NCBI GenBank assembly: GCA_016584305.1
Contig: JACEEZ010020542.1
Coordinates: 126,001-190,000, forward strand
Source of the DNA: Chionoecetes opilio
Taxonomy: Eukaryota; Arthropoda; Malacostraca; Decapoda; Majidae
DNA: 64,000 nucleotides
Direction of reading: 5' to 3'
Shown here: positions 34,480 to 44,257 of the stretch, piece after piece
How positions within the stretch are numbered: position 1 is the stretch's first letter
How the letters are laid out: each line of letters begins with the position of its first letter
Notes under the pieces: model-generated
Told to the model about the DNA's origin: nothing
The model's input: the letters and a program-made list of their open reading frames with translations, nothing else
Databases searched by the model: none
Program-made: the position numbers and the translations under genes

Positions 34480-34650
34480 ATATTACCAAAGTCAGGAAAG
34501 GATCGCCTACATTACTCTTGAACACGTCAGGTTAAGGTACGTTAAATTACGGTTAGGATAGGTTAGTAAACGATGAGGATATTTTCGAGAAAATCCTATG
34601 GTTAGTTTCGGAGCTACAGCCACGCGTCTTCACCCGGAAAATGCGATCCT
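34480..34650. repeat. Dispersed repeat R2, partial copy 3
   Basis: ACTCTTGAACACGTCAGGTTA and GATATTTTCGAGAAAATCCT through CACGCGTCTTCAC match the middle of R2. Confidence 0.7.
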
Positions 34651-34809
34651 TTCCAGACTGGGTAATTAATATGCGACCTGGCGGGTCGTCGTTACTTGTT
34701 AGTGTTTGATTAGCAGCCGTCGCGCGGGCGCTGCCAGTGTGTCACCGTCACTCTCTCTAGCCTTCTAAGGGAAGGCAGAAACTATGTAGAGCTCAGACTT
34801 TTGATCACG

Positions 34810-35074
34810 ATGTCAAAGGGAAAATGCACATTCAATGAGCGTTTGCTGTCTGAATATCCATTCATTAGAAAAACTACATTAGTATGTGATGTACGCTGTG
34901 AAAAATTTATTAGTGACTTATGCACTGCACCTGGTGGTGGTTACAATGCAAAGACTAGAGAAGCACAAGAAATACTTTATACGGGCAGTGAATGTAAGGT
35001 TATGACGGTGGAAATAATAAGGCTGGTGGATATGAAAGTCTACGGGGCAAGAAGGCATGAAGCCATGAAAAGCA
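34810..35074 (+). pseudogene. Degenerate BED-like zinc finger N-terminus
   Basis: The plus strand from ATG at 34810 opens MSKGKCTFNERLLSEYPFI, which resembles the start (KCTFNDKLL.EYPFL) of a family of BED-like proteins near hAT and ZNF862-type sequences. The expected C-x2-C and GG..D...H residues are present only in decayed form (VRCEKF, APGGGYN). The frame stays open into a MITE at 35075, which provides the remaining residues to 35226. GC-rich, promoter-like sequence precedes it. Probably a transposon or gene-exon remnant; confidence in the family is low. Confidence 0.4.
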
Positions 35075-35186
35075 GGTTTATGGAACAGTCGCCGATAGGA
35101 ACTGTCGCCGAAGCACCGGACGAGAACTGTCGCCGACGGTGGAACGCTCGCCGACGCGGAAATTTTCGGCGACAGTTCCAGGTACC
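35075..35186. mobile_element. Short MITE (GTCGCCGA family), copy 1
   Basis: Starts GGTTTATGGAACAGTCGCCG and ends GGCGACAGTTCCAGGTACC, an imperfect inverted repeat. The same termini bound 45968-46214. Confidence 0.75.
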
Positions 35187-35471
35187 GAAATGCACAGCAG
35201 ATATTCGGGGTGCGGGCCTCAAGTAAACTGCCACCTGCTGCCACCAGATATAACGGTGGACATCAAAAGACTTGGTCAATTAATTAATAATGTATATATT
35301 GACCAAGTAACAGGGTAACAAAAGAATATGAAAGCGGCTTTGTCGTAGCGCAACACGGAGTGAATGTGAACACGCTGAGTGACACACTTCAACAGTCCAA
35401 CTGACTACACTCACGAGATAAGCCGCATAAGCGCGGCCTGCGCGGGGACTATGACCGGATACGGAAAGTTA

Positions 35472-35966
35472 TAGCGTATTTTCGCGACCGCTCTGGCCCG
35501 GTCTGGACTGGGCTAGTCCCGGGCGGTCACTGTTTTTGCGAGGCAGTCTAGAACGGGCTAGTCCAGTCCAGTCCGGTCCGACCCACATACCAGGACCACC
35601 TTGGACCAGTGTGGGGAGAACTGGCGCATGCGCACTACAGTCAGCGGGGAAGGCGACCAGGAGCTTCTCGTGCTGCTGATAAGACATGAAACACCATGAT
35701 GGCCGACCATAAGACTATAGTATCACAGGCGTGGTAGTTGTAAAGTCTTCAGCACAGGTTAAAAGGCGGACGACAAAAAGGATATTGAAAAGATGGACGC
35801 CTGCCGCCTCCACAGTTCAGTTCAGTACCGCCCACTCGATCCCCCAGCCAATAGGAACGACGAATGGGACGGGGCCAGTCTCGATGTATTTTCGCGACCA
35901 TCAGTCCACCCTGACCCGGTCCGGACTGGACTGAACCAGGGCGGTGAACGTCACGAAAATGCGCTA
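35472..35966. mobile_element. PIF/Harbinger-like MITE, second copy of the 24724 family
   Basis: TTA at 35469-35471 and 35967-35969 flanks TAGCGTATTTTCGCGACC / GTCACGAAAATGCGCTA. The interior is rich in CCGGTC and CTAG-type words, and its minus-strand frame (MSYQQHEKLL start) parallels that of the other copy. Confidence 0.8.
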
Positions 35967-35969
35967 TTA

Positions 35970-38553
35970 CCAACCAATTATTATTGTACATGGAATGTGA
36001 CCATTACAAGAATTAGAAAAAACGACAGAGTTGAATTATAATTATTCATTCAGCCCACAGTACCGCTGGGTGAATAGTTGAAATGGAAATCTTCGCCCCG
36101 AGGAGAAGAGAGCTCTCTCTTCTCCTAGGTCCAGATGCTGAGAGCGAGCTAGGGCGCCCTATCCACTAGGGCGCCTGTGGTAAGGCGAAACGCCCTCCTA
36201 CCGCTATGCTCAGTCGAGAATGCCGCCGCTTAGTGGCACCGCTAAAGGCGCTGAAAACAAAGGCAGGGACAGACCCTGACTTAGTGAGCTGCTGTGGCCC
36301 TTGGACAGACATTCATCTTCTGTTTATAAGGCAAATACAGCCTTGTTTCAGTTCCTACAACGTAACAATTGGTGTTTACGTAATGATAGTGTTGCAAGGT
36401 GTGTATGAATTGATCATGAAAGACTAAATGCCGCACTATAGGGTGTTATATGCTGGCTATAAAAATGTTGTGTTGTGTGTTGGTTGGCGGGCGGGCGGCG
36501 GGGTAAGCGACTAGACAAGTGTCAAGGAGGGTGCTCCGCCCGCACTAAAATGTTGTACTATTTCACGGTATTATCATACTACCAGATAATATTTAGGACA
36601 ACTGAACATACCATCATCTTCACGAGACATTAGTGCATATCATGAATGTATAAAAATTACAGTAAACTATACCTATAATAAGATAATGAGAGCAAAATAA
36701 AATCGTGTATAAACATTTTTTTCTTTCACCTTATTTTATTCAACTCCTCCTTATTCCTTTAATTTTGCTTGCATTAAATTTTCACTCAGTCTCGGAATCA
36801 GCACAGTTTTCCGATTATCATGGTATGTGGCACGTCCCAATGCAAAAATGTTTAGTTGGTCAAAACCTGTGATGAATGCCATACTTGTGACAAAACATAT
36901 TTTCGGCGGGGCGAGCGGTGCATCCCTGCCTTTAGTGCAAGTGTGTGGGAGGGAGGGACAAAAGTTCTTGTTTGGGTGGAGAAGTGTTCAAGCCTTGTGA
37001 TTGGTCAAAGCTGCCTAAGCAGCGCTCAGACAGGCAACGTGATTGGCTAGTAGGATTCTCGGACCACGGCCACGCCTTTGGCTTTGGAGGTGTATGGCAG
37101 GGCAAAAGCGCCTGAAATATCGACTGTACATAGGCTTGAGCCGTGCCTTAGCCGGGCCGTTACAAAAGCGCCTGAAGACCGGTAAAGCGCTCTTTTCGCC
37201 TTACCTCTATGCACTTCTCAGCATCTCCCCCCTAGACTCCTAGAGAGAAGAGGCCGACCAAAAATTAAAGAAACTTTGAACATCGAGCGGGCTACTATGA
37301 CGCCTGCGTTCTTATGATACCACAGTTTTGGTTTGGATGGTCGGATTGAGGGTATTCTTGATTGACTCCGATGGGCTTTGAGATCGTGGTTACAGCGGGT
37401 GTTGGCATTGCAAGTCTCAGCTTTCCAGTGGGGATCACCAGATTAATGCCAACAATCGCAAGAAATTCATCGGGCAGGGGTACCACCCGAAGCTGCGCCT
37501 TCGTATTAACAAAAGCTGCAAGTGATTTCATCGATATATTCACGATAATGCATAATTGTAGTGTAATTTATGAAATTGAAGTTAAGCTGTACTAAAAGTC
37601 TCCTGAAATAGCTTGACGAAAGAAAAAAAAATTGTGTAACACGTATGCATAGATCCTGTGTACTGACGTTATTCCGCTCCGCTCCCAAACACACACTAGC
37701 TGTGGGGTTGACCCCGGTTGAGTGAACAAATGACATTACTTCCCTTTATAAACGTGGTACGCTGACGCTTACTGACCTCTTCCGTTATGGCTAGGAGAGT
37801 GATTGATAAAACGGTTTAGGGCTGTTTTGGGACAGTTAGGAGTGAGGCAGGAAGCTGTTAAATCCGTACTCCATCCTGGCGCTGTCATGTTTTACCAGCA
37901 TAGCCCAGACCTCGTGCAATTTTTTCTTACTACTTCTTACTATTGAAAACAGCATCACCAATGCAAGTAATATTTTATTTTCAAGTTATAAGAAACAAGA
38001 TATTATAATGGGAATGCCGGAAGTTAATTTCTTTCTTTTAAATAATATTATCAATATTGTGGAAATTATCCACCAACCACCACCCTCTCAATTGGTAGAG
38101 TGGTGGTTTTGTTCCCCCCCCCTTGTGAGAGGGGTATTATTCGCTCATCATAGGGGGAGCGTAGGAATGTGTATATATTAGTACAGGAGCATTAGTAAAA
38201 AATTAACGAAAACCTAGAAAAAAATAGTAGAAAGCTGATTTTTTCAGGGGAGCTCCAGAAAACCATAAGCATGTCCACTGTGCAAAGTTCTGCAAATTCA
38301 ACCTGGTGGCATTTTCAGAATTGAAGATGGCCGCTATAACAATTTGCGATAAATGGTTAAAATACCAAAATCGGCATAACTGGCAACTTATTACAGTGGA
38401 CCCATGCCATGTTCATTTTGAGTTAAAATAATTAGCATAAAGTGTAATTACTAGTATATTATAATAATAGTGAGTGATAATTAGCATAAATTATAATTAA
38501 TAGTATATTATAATAATAATAATAATTATAATAATAATTTTCTCGTTTTTCAG
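35970..38553. other. 2.6 kb upstream of the F3 gene; no gene confirmed
   Basis: 36140-36170 has a palindrome (AGGGCGCCCT). 36990-37045 carries two ATTGG boxes. 37118-37170 repeats CAAAAGCGCCTGAA twice. A minus-strand frame of 82 codons (37295-37543) is compositionally unlike its AT-rich surroundings but unrecognised. 38085-38145 has weak tRNA-like boxes. Promoter elements of the downstream gene may lie here. Confidence 0.35.
38539..38553 (+). promoter_or_regulatory. Probable 3' splice acceptor before F3
   Basis: A pyrimidine tract followed by CAG (TTTCTCGTTTTTCAG) ends 8 bases before the F3 ATG at 38562. It suggests that an upstream non-coding exon is spliced on. Confidence 0.6.
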
Positions 38554-38561
38554 GTGCTGTC

Positions 38562-39311
38562 ATGATAGCCGAGTTTTGCAGTATTCCCACATGCGGTAAG
38601 CAGATCACATCAGATCGTGCAGAGGTCCGTGATAAGGGCCTTGAGGGACTCCTACGAGCCACAATTGAAAGAGAAGATGGTTTGCAGTCTGTATTTGAGA
38701 GGAAGAGGTCACAATTGCCAGTCCCAGTCCATGGTAAATGTCGTCGCGAATACGTTCGACCATGCAGTATTACTTCTTACAAAAGGAAAAGGGAAGAAGA
38801 GCCATTGGACTCTGATTGGGGCACATCATCTTCAAAATTACGTTCAAGAACTCGAGTTTTCAATATAAAAGAAGATTGTCTCTATTGTGCAAAGACTGTA
38901 ATAGACTACAATGTAGAAACAAAGATACCCCGCAACCGTCGGGTACGGGCACATGATGCTATGACAAAAGCCACCCTTCAAAGCGTAATTGAGAAAGCTG
39001 GCGATCGCCATGATGAGTGGGGAGATGCTGTTAGACTTCGCGTATCCAATGAGTTAGATTTTATTGCTGCTGAAGTCAAGTACCACCATGACTGTCAGGT
39101 TTTCTTCTATGCTGGCAAACAATTTCCAAGCGAGAATACCCGTGATGGATATCAACGGGGCCGACCTGTCAATGCCACAAAACACGCGGCATTCCAGAAG
39201 TTGTGCCAATTTATACGCGACAATGATGAATGTCAATATTCACTTGCAGAACTTATGACTTTGATGGACGACTATTTAGATGGAGAAGAGGCTACAACCC
39301 CAAAAGGCTAG
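38562..39311 (+). CDS. F3 protein, N-terminal part (Cys/His clusters)
   Basis: The first 249 codons of a long uncharacterised protein. Residues 6-65 hold C-x4-C (CSIPTC) and later HGKCRREY, and residues 105-180 hold C-x2-C (CLYC) and YHHDC: two candidate zinc-binding clusters of the kind at the N-terminus of large unannotated cnidarian, mollusc and arthropod proteins. The start is chosen because the ATG follows a splice acceptor by 8 bases and the first Cys motif begins at once. The frame ends at TAG (39309-39311), but the family sequence continues in the +1 frame from about 39304 (AAA-G-GCT), so this is one protein with 39280-42924. Base composition matches downstream coding, with no other stop. 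Either a single-base indel or sequencing error, or less likely a programmed shift. Confidence 0.75.
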   Translation: MIAEFCSIPTCGKQITSDRAEVRDKGLEGLLRATIEREDGLQSVFERKRSQLPVPVHGKCRREYVRPCSITSYKRKREEEPLDSDWGTSSSKLRSRTRVFNIKEDCLYCAKTVIDYNVETKIPRNRRVRAHDAMTKATLQSVIEKAGDRHDEWGDAVRLRVSNELDFIAAEVKYHHDCQVFFYAGKQFPSENTRDGYQRGRPVNATKHAAFQKLCQFIRDNDECQYSLAELMTLMDDYLDGEEATTPKG

Positions 39312-42300
39312 GACAGAAATTGGAGAATGTTTCGGGCAGGACATTGTTCGGACTTGTGATATTGGAAAACAGACCATATATACTTTCTTAGATGAAAGTA
39401 ACCACATCCTTAGAAGTAATTATGAGTCCAGTAACATGACAAAAGATTCAATCATAGATATGGCAGCTGCAATCATACAAGATGATGTAAAGTCTGTAGC
39501 ATATGTTAACTCTGAATACCCGACAATGACACAATTGCAAGACAGTGATAAAATGGTGCCTGACTCTTTGAAACGACTACTGAGTGGTATAATCAAATCA
39601 AAATCTGACAAGAGTGTCGGCTGTGAACGCCGCCGTACAGCACTTGCACACGGCATAATGTCTGCGTGTCGACCTCGATCATTTGTGTCTCCAATATTGC
39701 TAGCAATATCTGTTTATATCAATCGCAAGTATGAGTCTCGAGAACTAGTAGATATATTGAGTAGTATGTCATTTGCTGATGATTATAGGGAGGTTCAACG
39801 TCTATATGATGCACTGCTTACTGATGAACAATTGTATGATCTCGAAGGTGATTTTGTTCATTTTATATTTGATAATGCTGACATCAATGTTAGAACCCTC
39901 ACAGGTCTTGGTACCTGGCATGTTATGGGTGGTATTGCATGTGTTACCCCTCTAGGTGAGCAGACAATCCAGTCTGTCATTCCCCGTTCTACTAAGAAAG
40001 ACTGTGTTTCACAAACAGGTCAATTTGGCAAAGTCCCAATCAAAGTGTACAAGAAACCTAGCACACTTGGATTCAAGTCGATCATTGTCGGGCCCCTTGA
40101 ACCTCCAAAGGATCCCCCACCCCTATTGAAATTGTCCAAATGCTTGGATAGTGTCTGGATAGCAAGTTTTTCTCTAGGTATCTATGTGTCAGACTGTCCA
40201 TCATGGAACGGTTTTATGCAATGTGCTGTGAGGGGAGATACTCATGAGAGAAGTAAGATTCAGATCCTGCCATTCGTTAACCAGGACCCCTCTCAGCCTG
40301 ACACCATATACTCTGCTTTGTGTTTTGCACAGAAACTAGCTGAAGAGCATGGGCTTGGTGTTTGTCCTGTTACGTTCGATCAACCCCTCTATATAAAAGC
40401 AACTGAAATTGTTAAATCATCCCATGCACAGCTAAACAACATTGTCATTAGACTTGGAGGTTTTCACCTACTCATGTCATACATGGGATCAGTTGGATAT
40501 GTGATGGGTGGTAGTGGTTTGGAAGATCTATGGAAGACTGTTTATGCTCCAAATACTGTAATCCATATGATGACCGGGCATGCATATGCTCGCGCACTTC
40601 GCGCTTATCTTCTGTCGTCGGTAGCCATCATGTCCAACTTACTGGAGACACCTGGATGTCTCAGTAATGTTAATCTCACTCATATCCAGGCTGTACACAC
40701 AGATCTGCTGAGTGGAGAATGCGCCACTGCTTCTGTGGAAAATGATATATGTGTCCAACAGCTCACACAGATCATGGATGATCTGATGAAAGAGTCTGCC
40801 GCCCAAAGTCGAACTGGAAAGCTTTGGGTTGAATATTTGAAACAAGTGTCCCTTATTAGATGTTTCATCCGAGCAGAACGCACAGGAGATTGGGATTTAC
40901 ATCTCCATACCGTCAGTGAAATGATCCCCATGTTCCATGCTGCTGGCCACCTTGCATATGCAAAGTCTGCCCGCCTCTACCTTGACCAGATTAAAGGTCT
41001 AAGTGATATCATGTCTCCAGACCAGTACTGCGACTTCACCGAGCATGGGTATTTCACCATTCGAAGAACAGACAAATTCTGGAGTGGAAACTTCAGCGAC
41101 CAGACTATTGAACAAGAATTGATGCGGTTGCTGAAGACTTCCGGAGGTATGGCTCGTGGTCGAGGAATTACAGACAGCACACTCAATAAATGGGTGCATG
41201 CTATGCCCAGATGCATCCCAATATGCGATGCCCTGGAATGTTTCACTGCAGTCCACAGTCACACATCTGACCAGCACGTAGATCTGCGTGCTAGCAGTAC
41301 AGCCAGAGATGCTAAAGACTATGAGACCTTCCTCAACTGGCTCAAAGTACACTCTCCATTTTCATATGGAGACCATGATGCTCTGGTCTGTGTAGCAAGC
41401 GGTGTTGTTGCTGGCAAGTGTGTAAATGCAGATCAAGCATTTGATATTAGTGTCAAGGCTGCTTCTGTAATGACTGGTGAAACCTATGCTGACGTAAAAT
41501 TAAAACGGAAAGACCATGTGACCAGCATCAGTGGTGACAAAAATCAGGTCACTGTGCGAGGTGTTGAGGTGGAGGTGAATAGAACAGTATTGTTCATGAG
41601 GGTCACATGTGTGATCCGGGAGAATTCTGAGATGGAGGAATATCTGCTTCACGAGTTTGCCAAACAGCCACCCTCCCTATTCGATAAAGGTATCATGAGG
41701 AAGAACACTAAGAGTGTCCTTGCTAGTGTTCTCAAGTCGAAAGTGAATGTCCATCTAGTACTTCCAGATAATGCACGTTTCGTCCTTGATGGAGGACATC
41801 TTCTTCAAAGCTTGCCATGGCCTGCTGATCCCACATACAACCAGGTGTGTGACCAGTATGTATCCCATGTTCTTGTTCACTATGGGCCAGGTAGTATAGT
41901 AGTGTTTGACGGATATGGCAGTGCTTCCTCAACTAAAACTGCGGAACAGCAGCGAAGAGCCAAACAGAACACTTCTCCTGACATTGTCTTTGAGTTGGAA
42001 ATGAAAACCACAACATCAAAAAAGGCATTCTTGGGTAATGGCAGGAATAAGGACCGATTAATCCAAAAATTAAAGGAGAAATATGAGGCTGTGGGTATAA
42101 TTGTCAAACAGAGTGTTGCAGATGCTGACTGGCTGATTGCATCAAGTGCCATGATTACATCAACTGCCATAGATGGTGCCCCAACTCACAATTCGCCTGT
42201 CGTTGTCGTGGGAACTGATACTGACTTGCTGGTGATGATGGTCGCACAAGCCACCCCAAACATGAATCTTCATATGCTCTGTGGACGGAACCCTTTGCAT

Positions 42301-42924
42301 GTGTACTGTATACGTGAAATCCAGGAAGCTTGTTCTAACATCAAACAACACCTGATGTTTGTACATGCAATCACTGGATGTGATATTGTCTTCCATACAA
42401 TCACCACACAATCAAGGGAAAAAAGGGCCCTTCAGCTGTTCGATAGTGATGACAATTGGGACTGTTTGAGTGTTTTCTCTCAGTCTGACAGCAGTCAGGA
42501 TGAGATAGCACGCATAGGAGAGTTGTTTCTACTAAAGCTGTATGGAGCTGTCCGGTCAAATTCACTGGACAAGCATCGCTATGTTATGTACTTCCGATCT
42601 ACACGTAGAGCGTCCTTATCCTCATCTGGTTTCAAGTTGGAATCAATCCCTTCAACTTCAGCAGCTGCCAAGTTCCATAGCTATAGAACATACCATGCTG
42701 TTCAGCAATGGCAGGGAAATGAGCTACCACCAAATGAGTGGGGGTGGGAGTACAGAGAGGGGATACTTGTTCCAATCTATACCGATAGGCCTGTTGCTCC
42801 CGAGAAGGTACTGAAAATGGTATCTTGCGGCTGCAAGGTAGGGTGTGGAAAGTCATGTCGCTGTTACAAGGCACGGATGGAGTGTACCATAATGTGCACT
42901 GGTTGCAGACACTCATCTATATAA
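39280..42924 (+). CDS. F3 protein, main part: PIN/FEN-like nuclease-type domain and CXC tail
   Basis: 1,214 codons without interruption. About residues 190-240: FIFDNADINVRTLTGLGTWH. About 365-400: FDQPLYIKA, then RLGGFHLLMSYMGSVG, a pattern conserved in a large unannotated animal family. Residues 830-1040 look like a PIN/FEN-XPG nuclease fold: FVLDGGHL (Asp 837), VVFDGYGS (Asp 877), VADADWLIA (948-950), VVVVGTDTDLL (Asp 980, 982) and a helix-turn-helix-like HAITGCDIV (Asp 1035). Residues 1183-1209 are a Cys-rich CXC (tesmin/TSO1-like) tail: CGCKVGCGKSCRC. The known roles of such folds are structure-specific nucleic-acid cleavage and DNA binding; activity here is inference. The usual GCDT appears as GCDI. 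A second copy of the C-terminus lies at 63733-63953. Whether this is a host gene or part of an undescribed mobile element is open; no terminal repeats found. Confidence 0.8.
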   Translation: MEKRLQPQKARTEIGECFGQDIVRTCDIGKQTIYTFLDESNHILRSNYESSNMTKDSIIDMAAAIIQDDVKSVAYVNSEYPTMTQLQDSDKMVPDSLKRLLSGIIKSKSDKSVGCERRRTALAHGIMSACRPRSFVSPILLAISVYINRKYESRELVDILSSMSFADDYREVQRLYDALLTDEQLYDLEGDFVHFIFDNADINVRTLTGLGTWHVMGGIACVTPLGEQTIQSVIPRSTKKDCVSQTGQFGKVPIKVYKKPSTLGFKSIIVGPLEPPKDPPPLLKLSKCLDSVWIASFSLGIYVSDCPSWNGFMQCAVRGDTHERSKIQILPFVNQDPSQPDTIYSALCFAQKLAEEHGLGVCPVTFDQPLYIKATEIVKSSHAQLNNIVIRLGGFHLLMSYMGSVGYVMGGSGLEDLWKTVYAPNTVIHMMTGHAYARALRAYLLSSVAIMSNLLETPGCLSNVNLTHIQAVHTDLLSGECATASVENDICVQQLTQIMDDLMKESAAQSRTGKLWVEYLKQVSLIRCFIRAERTGDWDLHLHTVSEMIPMFHAAGHLAYAKSARLYLDQIKGLSDIMSPDQYCDFTEHGYFTIRRTDKFWSGNFSDQTIEQELMRLLKTSGGMARGRGITDSTLNKWVHAMPRCIPICDALECFTAVHSHTSDQHVDLRASSTARDAKDYETFLNWLKVHSPFSYGDHDALVCVASGVVAGKCVNADQAFDISVKAASVMTGETYADVKLKRKDHVTSISGDKNQVTVRGVEVEVNRTVLFMRVTCVIRENSEMEEYLLHEFAKQPPSLFDKGIMRKNTKSVLASVLKSKVNVHLVLPDNARFVLDGGHLLQSLPWPADPTYNQVCDQYVSHVLVHYGPGSIVVFDGYGSASSTKTAEQQRRAKQNTSPDIVFELEMKTTTSKKAFLGNGRNKDRLIQKLKEKYEAVGIIVKQSVADADWLIASSAMITSTAIDGAPTHNSPVVVVGTDTDLLVMMVAQATPNMNLHMLCGRNPLHVYCIREIQEACSNIKQHLMFVHAITGCDIVFHTITTQSREKRALQLFDSDDNWDCLSVFSQSDSSQDEIARIGELFLLKLYGAVRSNSLDKHRYVMYFRSTRRASLSSSGFKLESIPSTSAAAKFHSYRTYHAVQQWQGNELPPNEWGWEYREGILVPIYTDRPVAPEKVLKMVSCGCKVGCGKSCRCYKARMECTIMCTGCRHSSI

Positions 42925-42966
42925 CATGGATCGCGGAAGCCTGGCTCAGGACTGGTTCCAAGTGTC

Positions 42967-42977
42967 CGCCATCTTGC
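42967..42977 (+). promoter_or_regulatory. YY1-type promoter motif
   Basis: CCGCCATCTTG is the complement of the YY1 core AAGATGGCGG, common near transcription starts. It lies 66 bases upstream of the THAP exon's ATG. Confidence 0.45.
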
Positions 42978-43042
42978 CAATACCAAAACAAAGCCTTGTT
43001 TCTGCGGCTCGCGTTGCTGTCTGGTTGTGTTATCGCCTCGTC

Positions 43043-43110
43043 ATGCCAAGCTGTGCTGCTATGTCCTGTACAAACAGACCAGGACCTGGAAGTGGCAAAT
43101 CTTTCCACCT
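43043..43110 (+). CDS. First coding exon of a THAP-domain gene (partial)
   Basis: ATG at 43043 opens MPSCAAMSCTNRPGPGSGKS followed by FHL, matching the start of the THAP zinc finger: M-P-x-C-x4-C, then NR, then SFH, after which FP would follow. The reading stops at a strong donor, CT|GTGAGT (GT at 43111), as expected because THAP genes often break within SFH|FP. THAP proteins bind DNA as transcription regulators or as domesticated P-element transposases. The exon begins only 118 bases after the F3 stop and has a YY1-type motif upstream. The rest of the finger (AVPY box, CH pair) was not found in the following 20 kb. It could be an orphaned exon. Confidence 0.65.
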
Positions 43111-43121
43111 GTGAGTAACAC

Positions 43122-43300
43122 CACACACACACACACACACACGCACCCACCACACACACACCCACCACACACACACACACCCACCACACACCCACACACA
43201 CCCACACCACCCACGACACACCCACCCACACCCACACACACACACACCCACACCCACACCCACACACACACCCACACCCACTCCCCACCCAACCCATCCA
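43122..43300. repeat. (CA)n / CACCC compound microsatellite
   Basis: CA dinucleotides interspersed with CACCCAC units, inside the presumed THAP intron. The Gly/Val/Cys-rich frames on the opposite strand are artefacts. Confidence 0.95.
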
Positions 43301-43560
43301 CTCTTAATCCATCTACCCACTCCAGCCATCCACCTACTAGTTTAAAAAAATATAGGTGGATATGGTATACTTTTTTTTATATAGGTAGATATAGATATAA
43401 GTATATTTTTTTATACTTGTTAACAATTAGTGGGGAACGGAAGCAGACCTGAGTGCGGTTATGATACAAATGATCATAGCGCTTCCTAATAAGCGGTGCT
43501 TGTTCTAATGGAGATAGCTTTATTTTGCGAGAAAAAAAAGAGAAAAAAAGTATACTTTGT

Positions 43561-43738
43561 GGTTAAAGTTAGGTTAGGTTTCATTACAACCTATAAGGTT
43601 AGGTTAGGTTTCATTAAAACCTTTCAGGTTAGGTTAGGTTTCATTAAAACCTATAAGGTTAGGTTAGGTTTCATTAAAACCTTTAAGGTTAGGTTAGGTT
43701 TCATTAAAACCATTAAGGTTAGGTTAGGTTTCATTATT
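43561..43738. repeat. 30-bp minisatellite containing TTAGG motifs
   Basis: Six units of 30 bp, each with GGTTAGGTTAGG then TTTCATTAAAACC. TTAGG is the arthropod telomere repeat. As 30 is a multiple of three, the array stays open as a ten-residue repeat (VRLGFIKT-K), which is a consequence of period and not evidence of a protein. Confidence 0.95.
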
Positions 43739-44257
43739 ATTATTATTTTTTTTTGGTGGGGGGGTTGCGCAAAATAAAACTATCTCCATTGCAACAAGCA
43801 CCTATTGTAGGCCAAGAAAAAATAGTTGATGTCTCTGAAAACGACCGCGAAACTCTCGTCCATTATTACCAAAAGTTGTTTCGTAGTCTATATGAAACCA
43901 TAGTCGTTTCGTACACTCAGCTCAGAGTTGAACTTGACTACTAGAGTTATGAAACGACACCAGGTATGTACGAAAATACTCAAAATCAGTGTACGACACT
44001 AACTACTTTCAATTCAATATACCTAATTAAGAAAGATGTTTTGATTAGGCCAAAGGTTTTTGATTCATTTAAACTTCCTGTAATCCCCGAGAGTAGCTTC
44101 TATGGACCACTGTGGCTCGCGCCGTACCCGTGGCCGCGGCGGTACGGGGCTGACGCCGTTATAGTGGACGAGAACTGCGCGTTCGCTCTTTAGGTCAGAC
44201 ACACACACACTCGGGGGCTAACACTGCACTCTTAGCCTCTCTCGCTTTACCACATAC
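43739..44257. other. No gene recognised
   Basis: Contains a 28-bp word, GGACGAGAACTGCGCG, near 44167 that recurs at 46350. Nothing else assigned. Confidence 0.4.

Noticed and set aside
36130..36200. Palindromic AGGGCGCCCT region as a terminator or tRNA-like structure
   Set aside because: Short local symmetry with no supporting context in a eukaryotic sequence.
38085..38145. Possible tRNA or SINE head (GGTAGAGTGG and TTCGCTCATC)
   Set aside because: No cloverleaf could be drawn, and the box B match is poor.
43561..43738. Ten-residue protein repeat (VRLGFIKT-K)
   Set aside because: A 30-bp period keeps the frame open automatically; no coding context.
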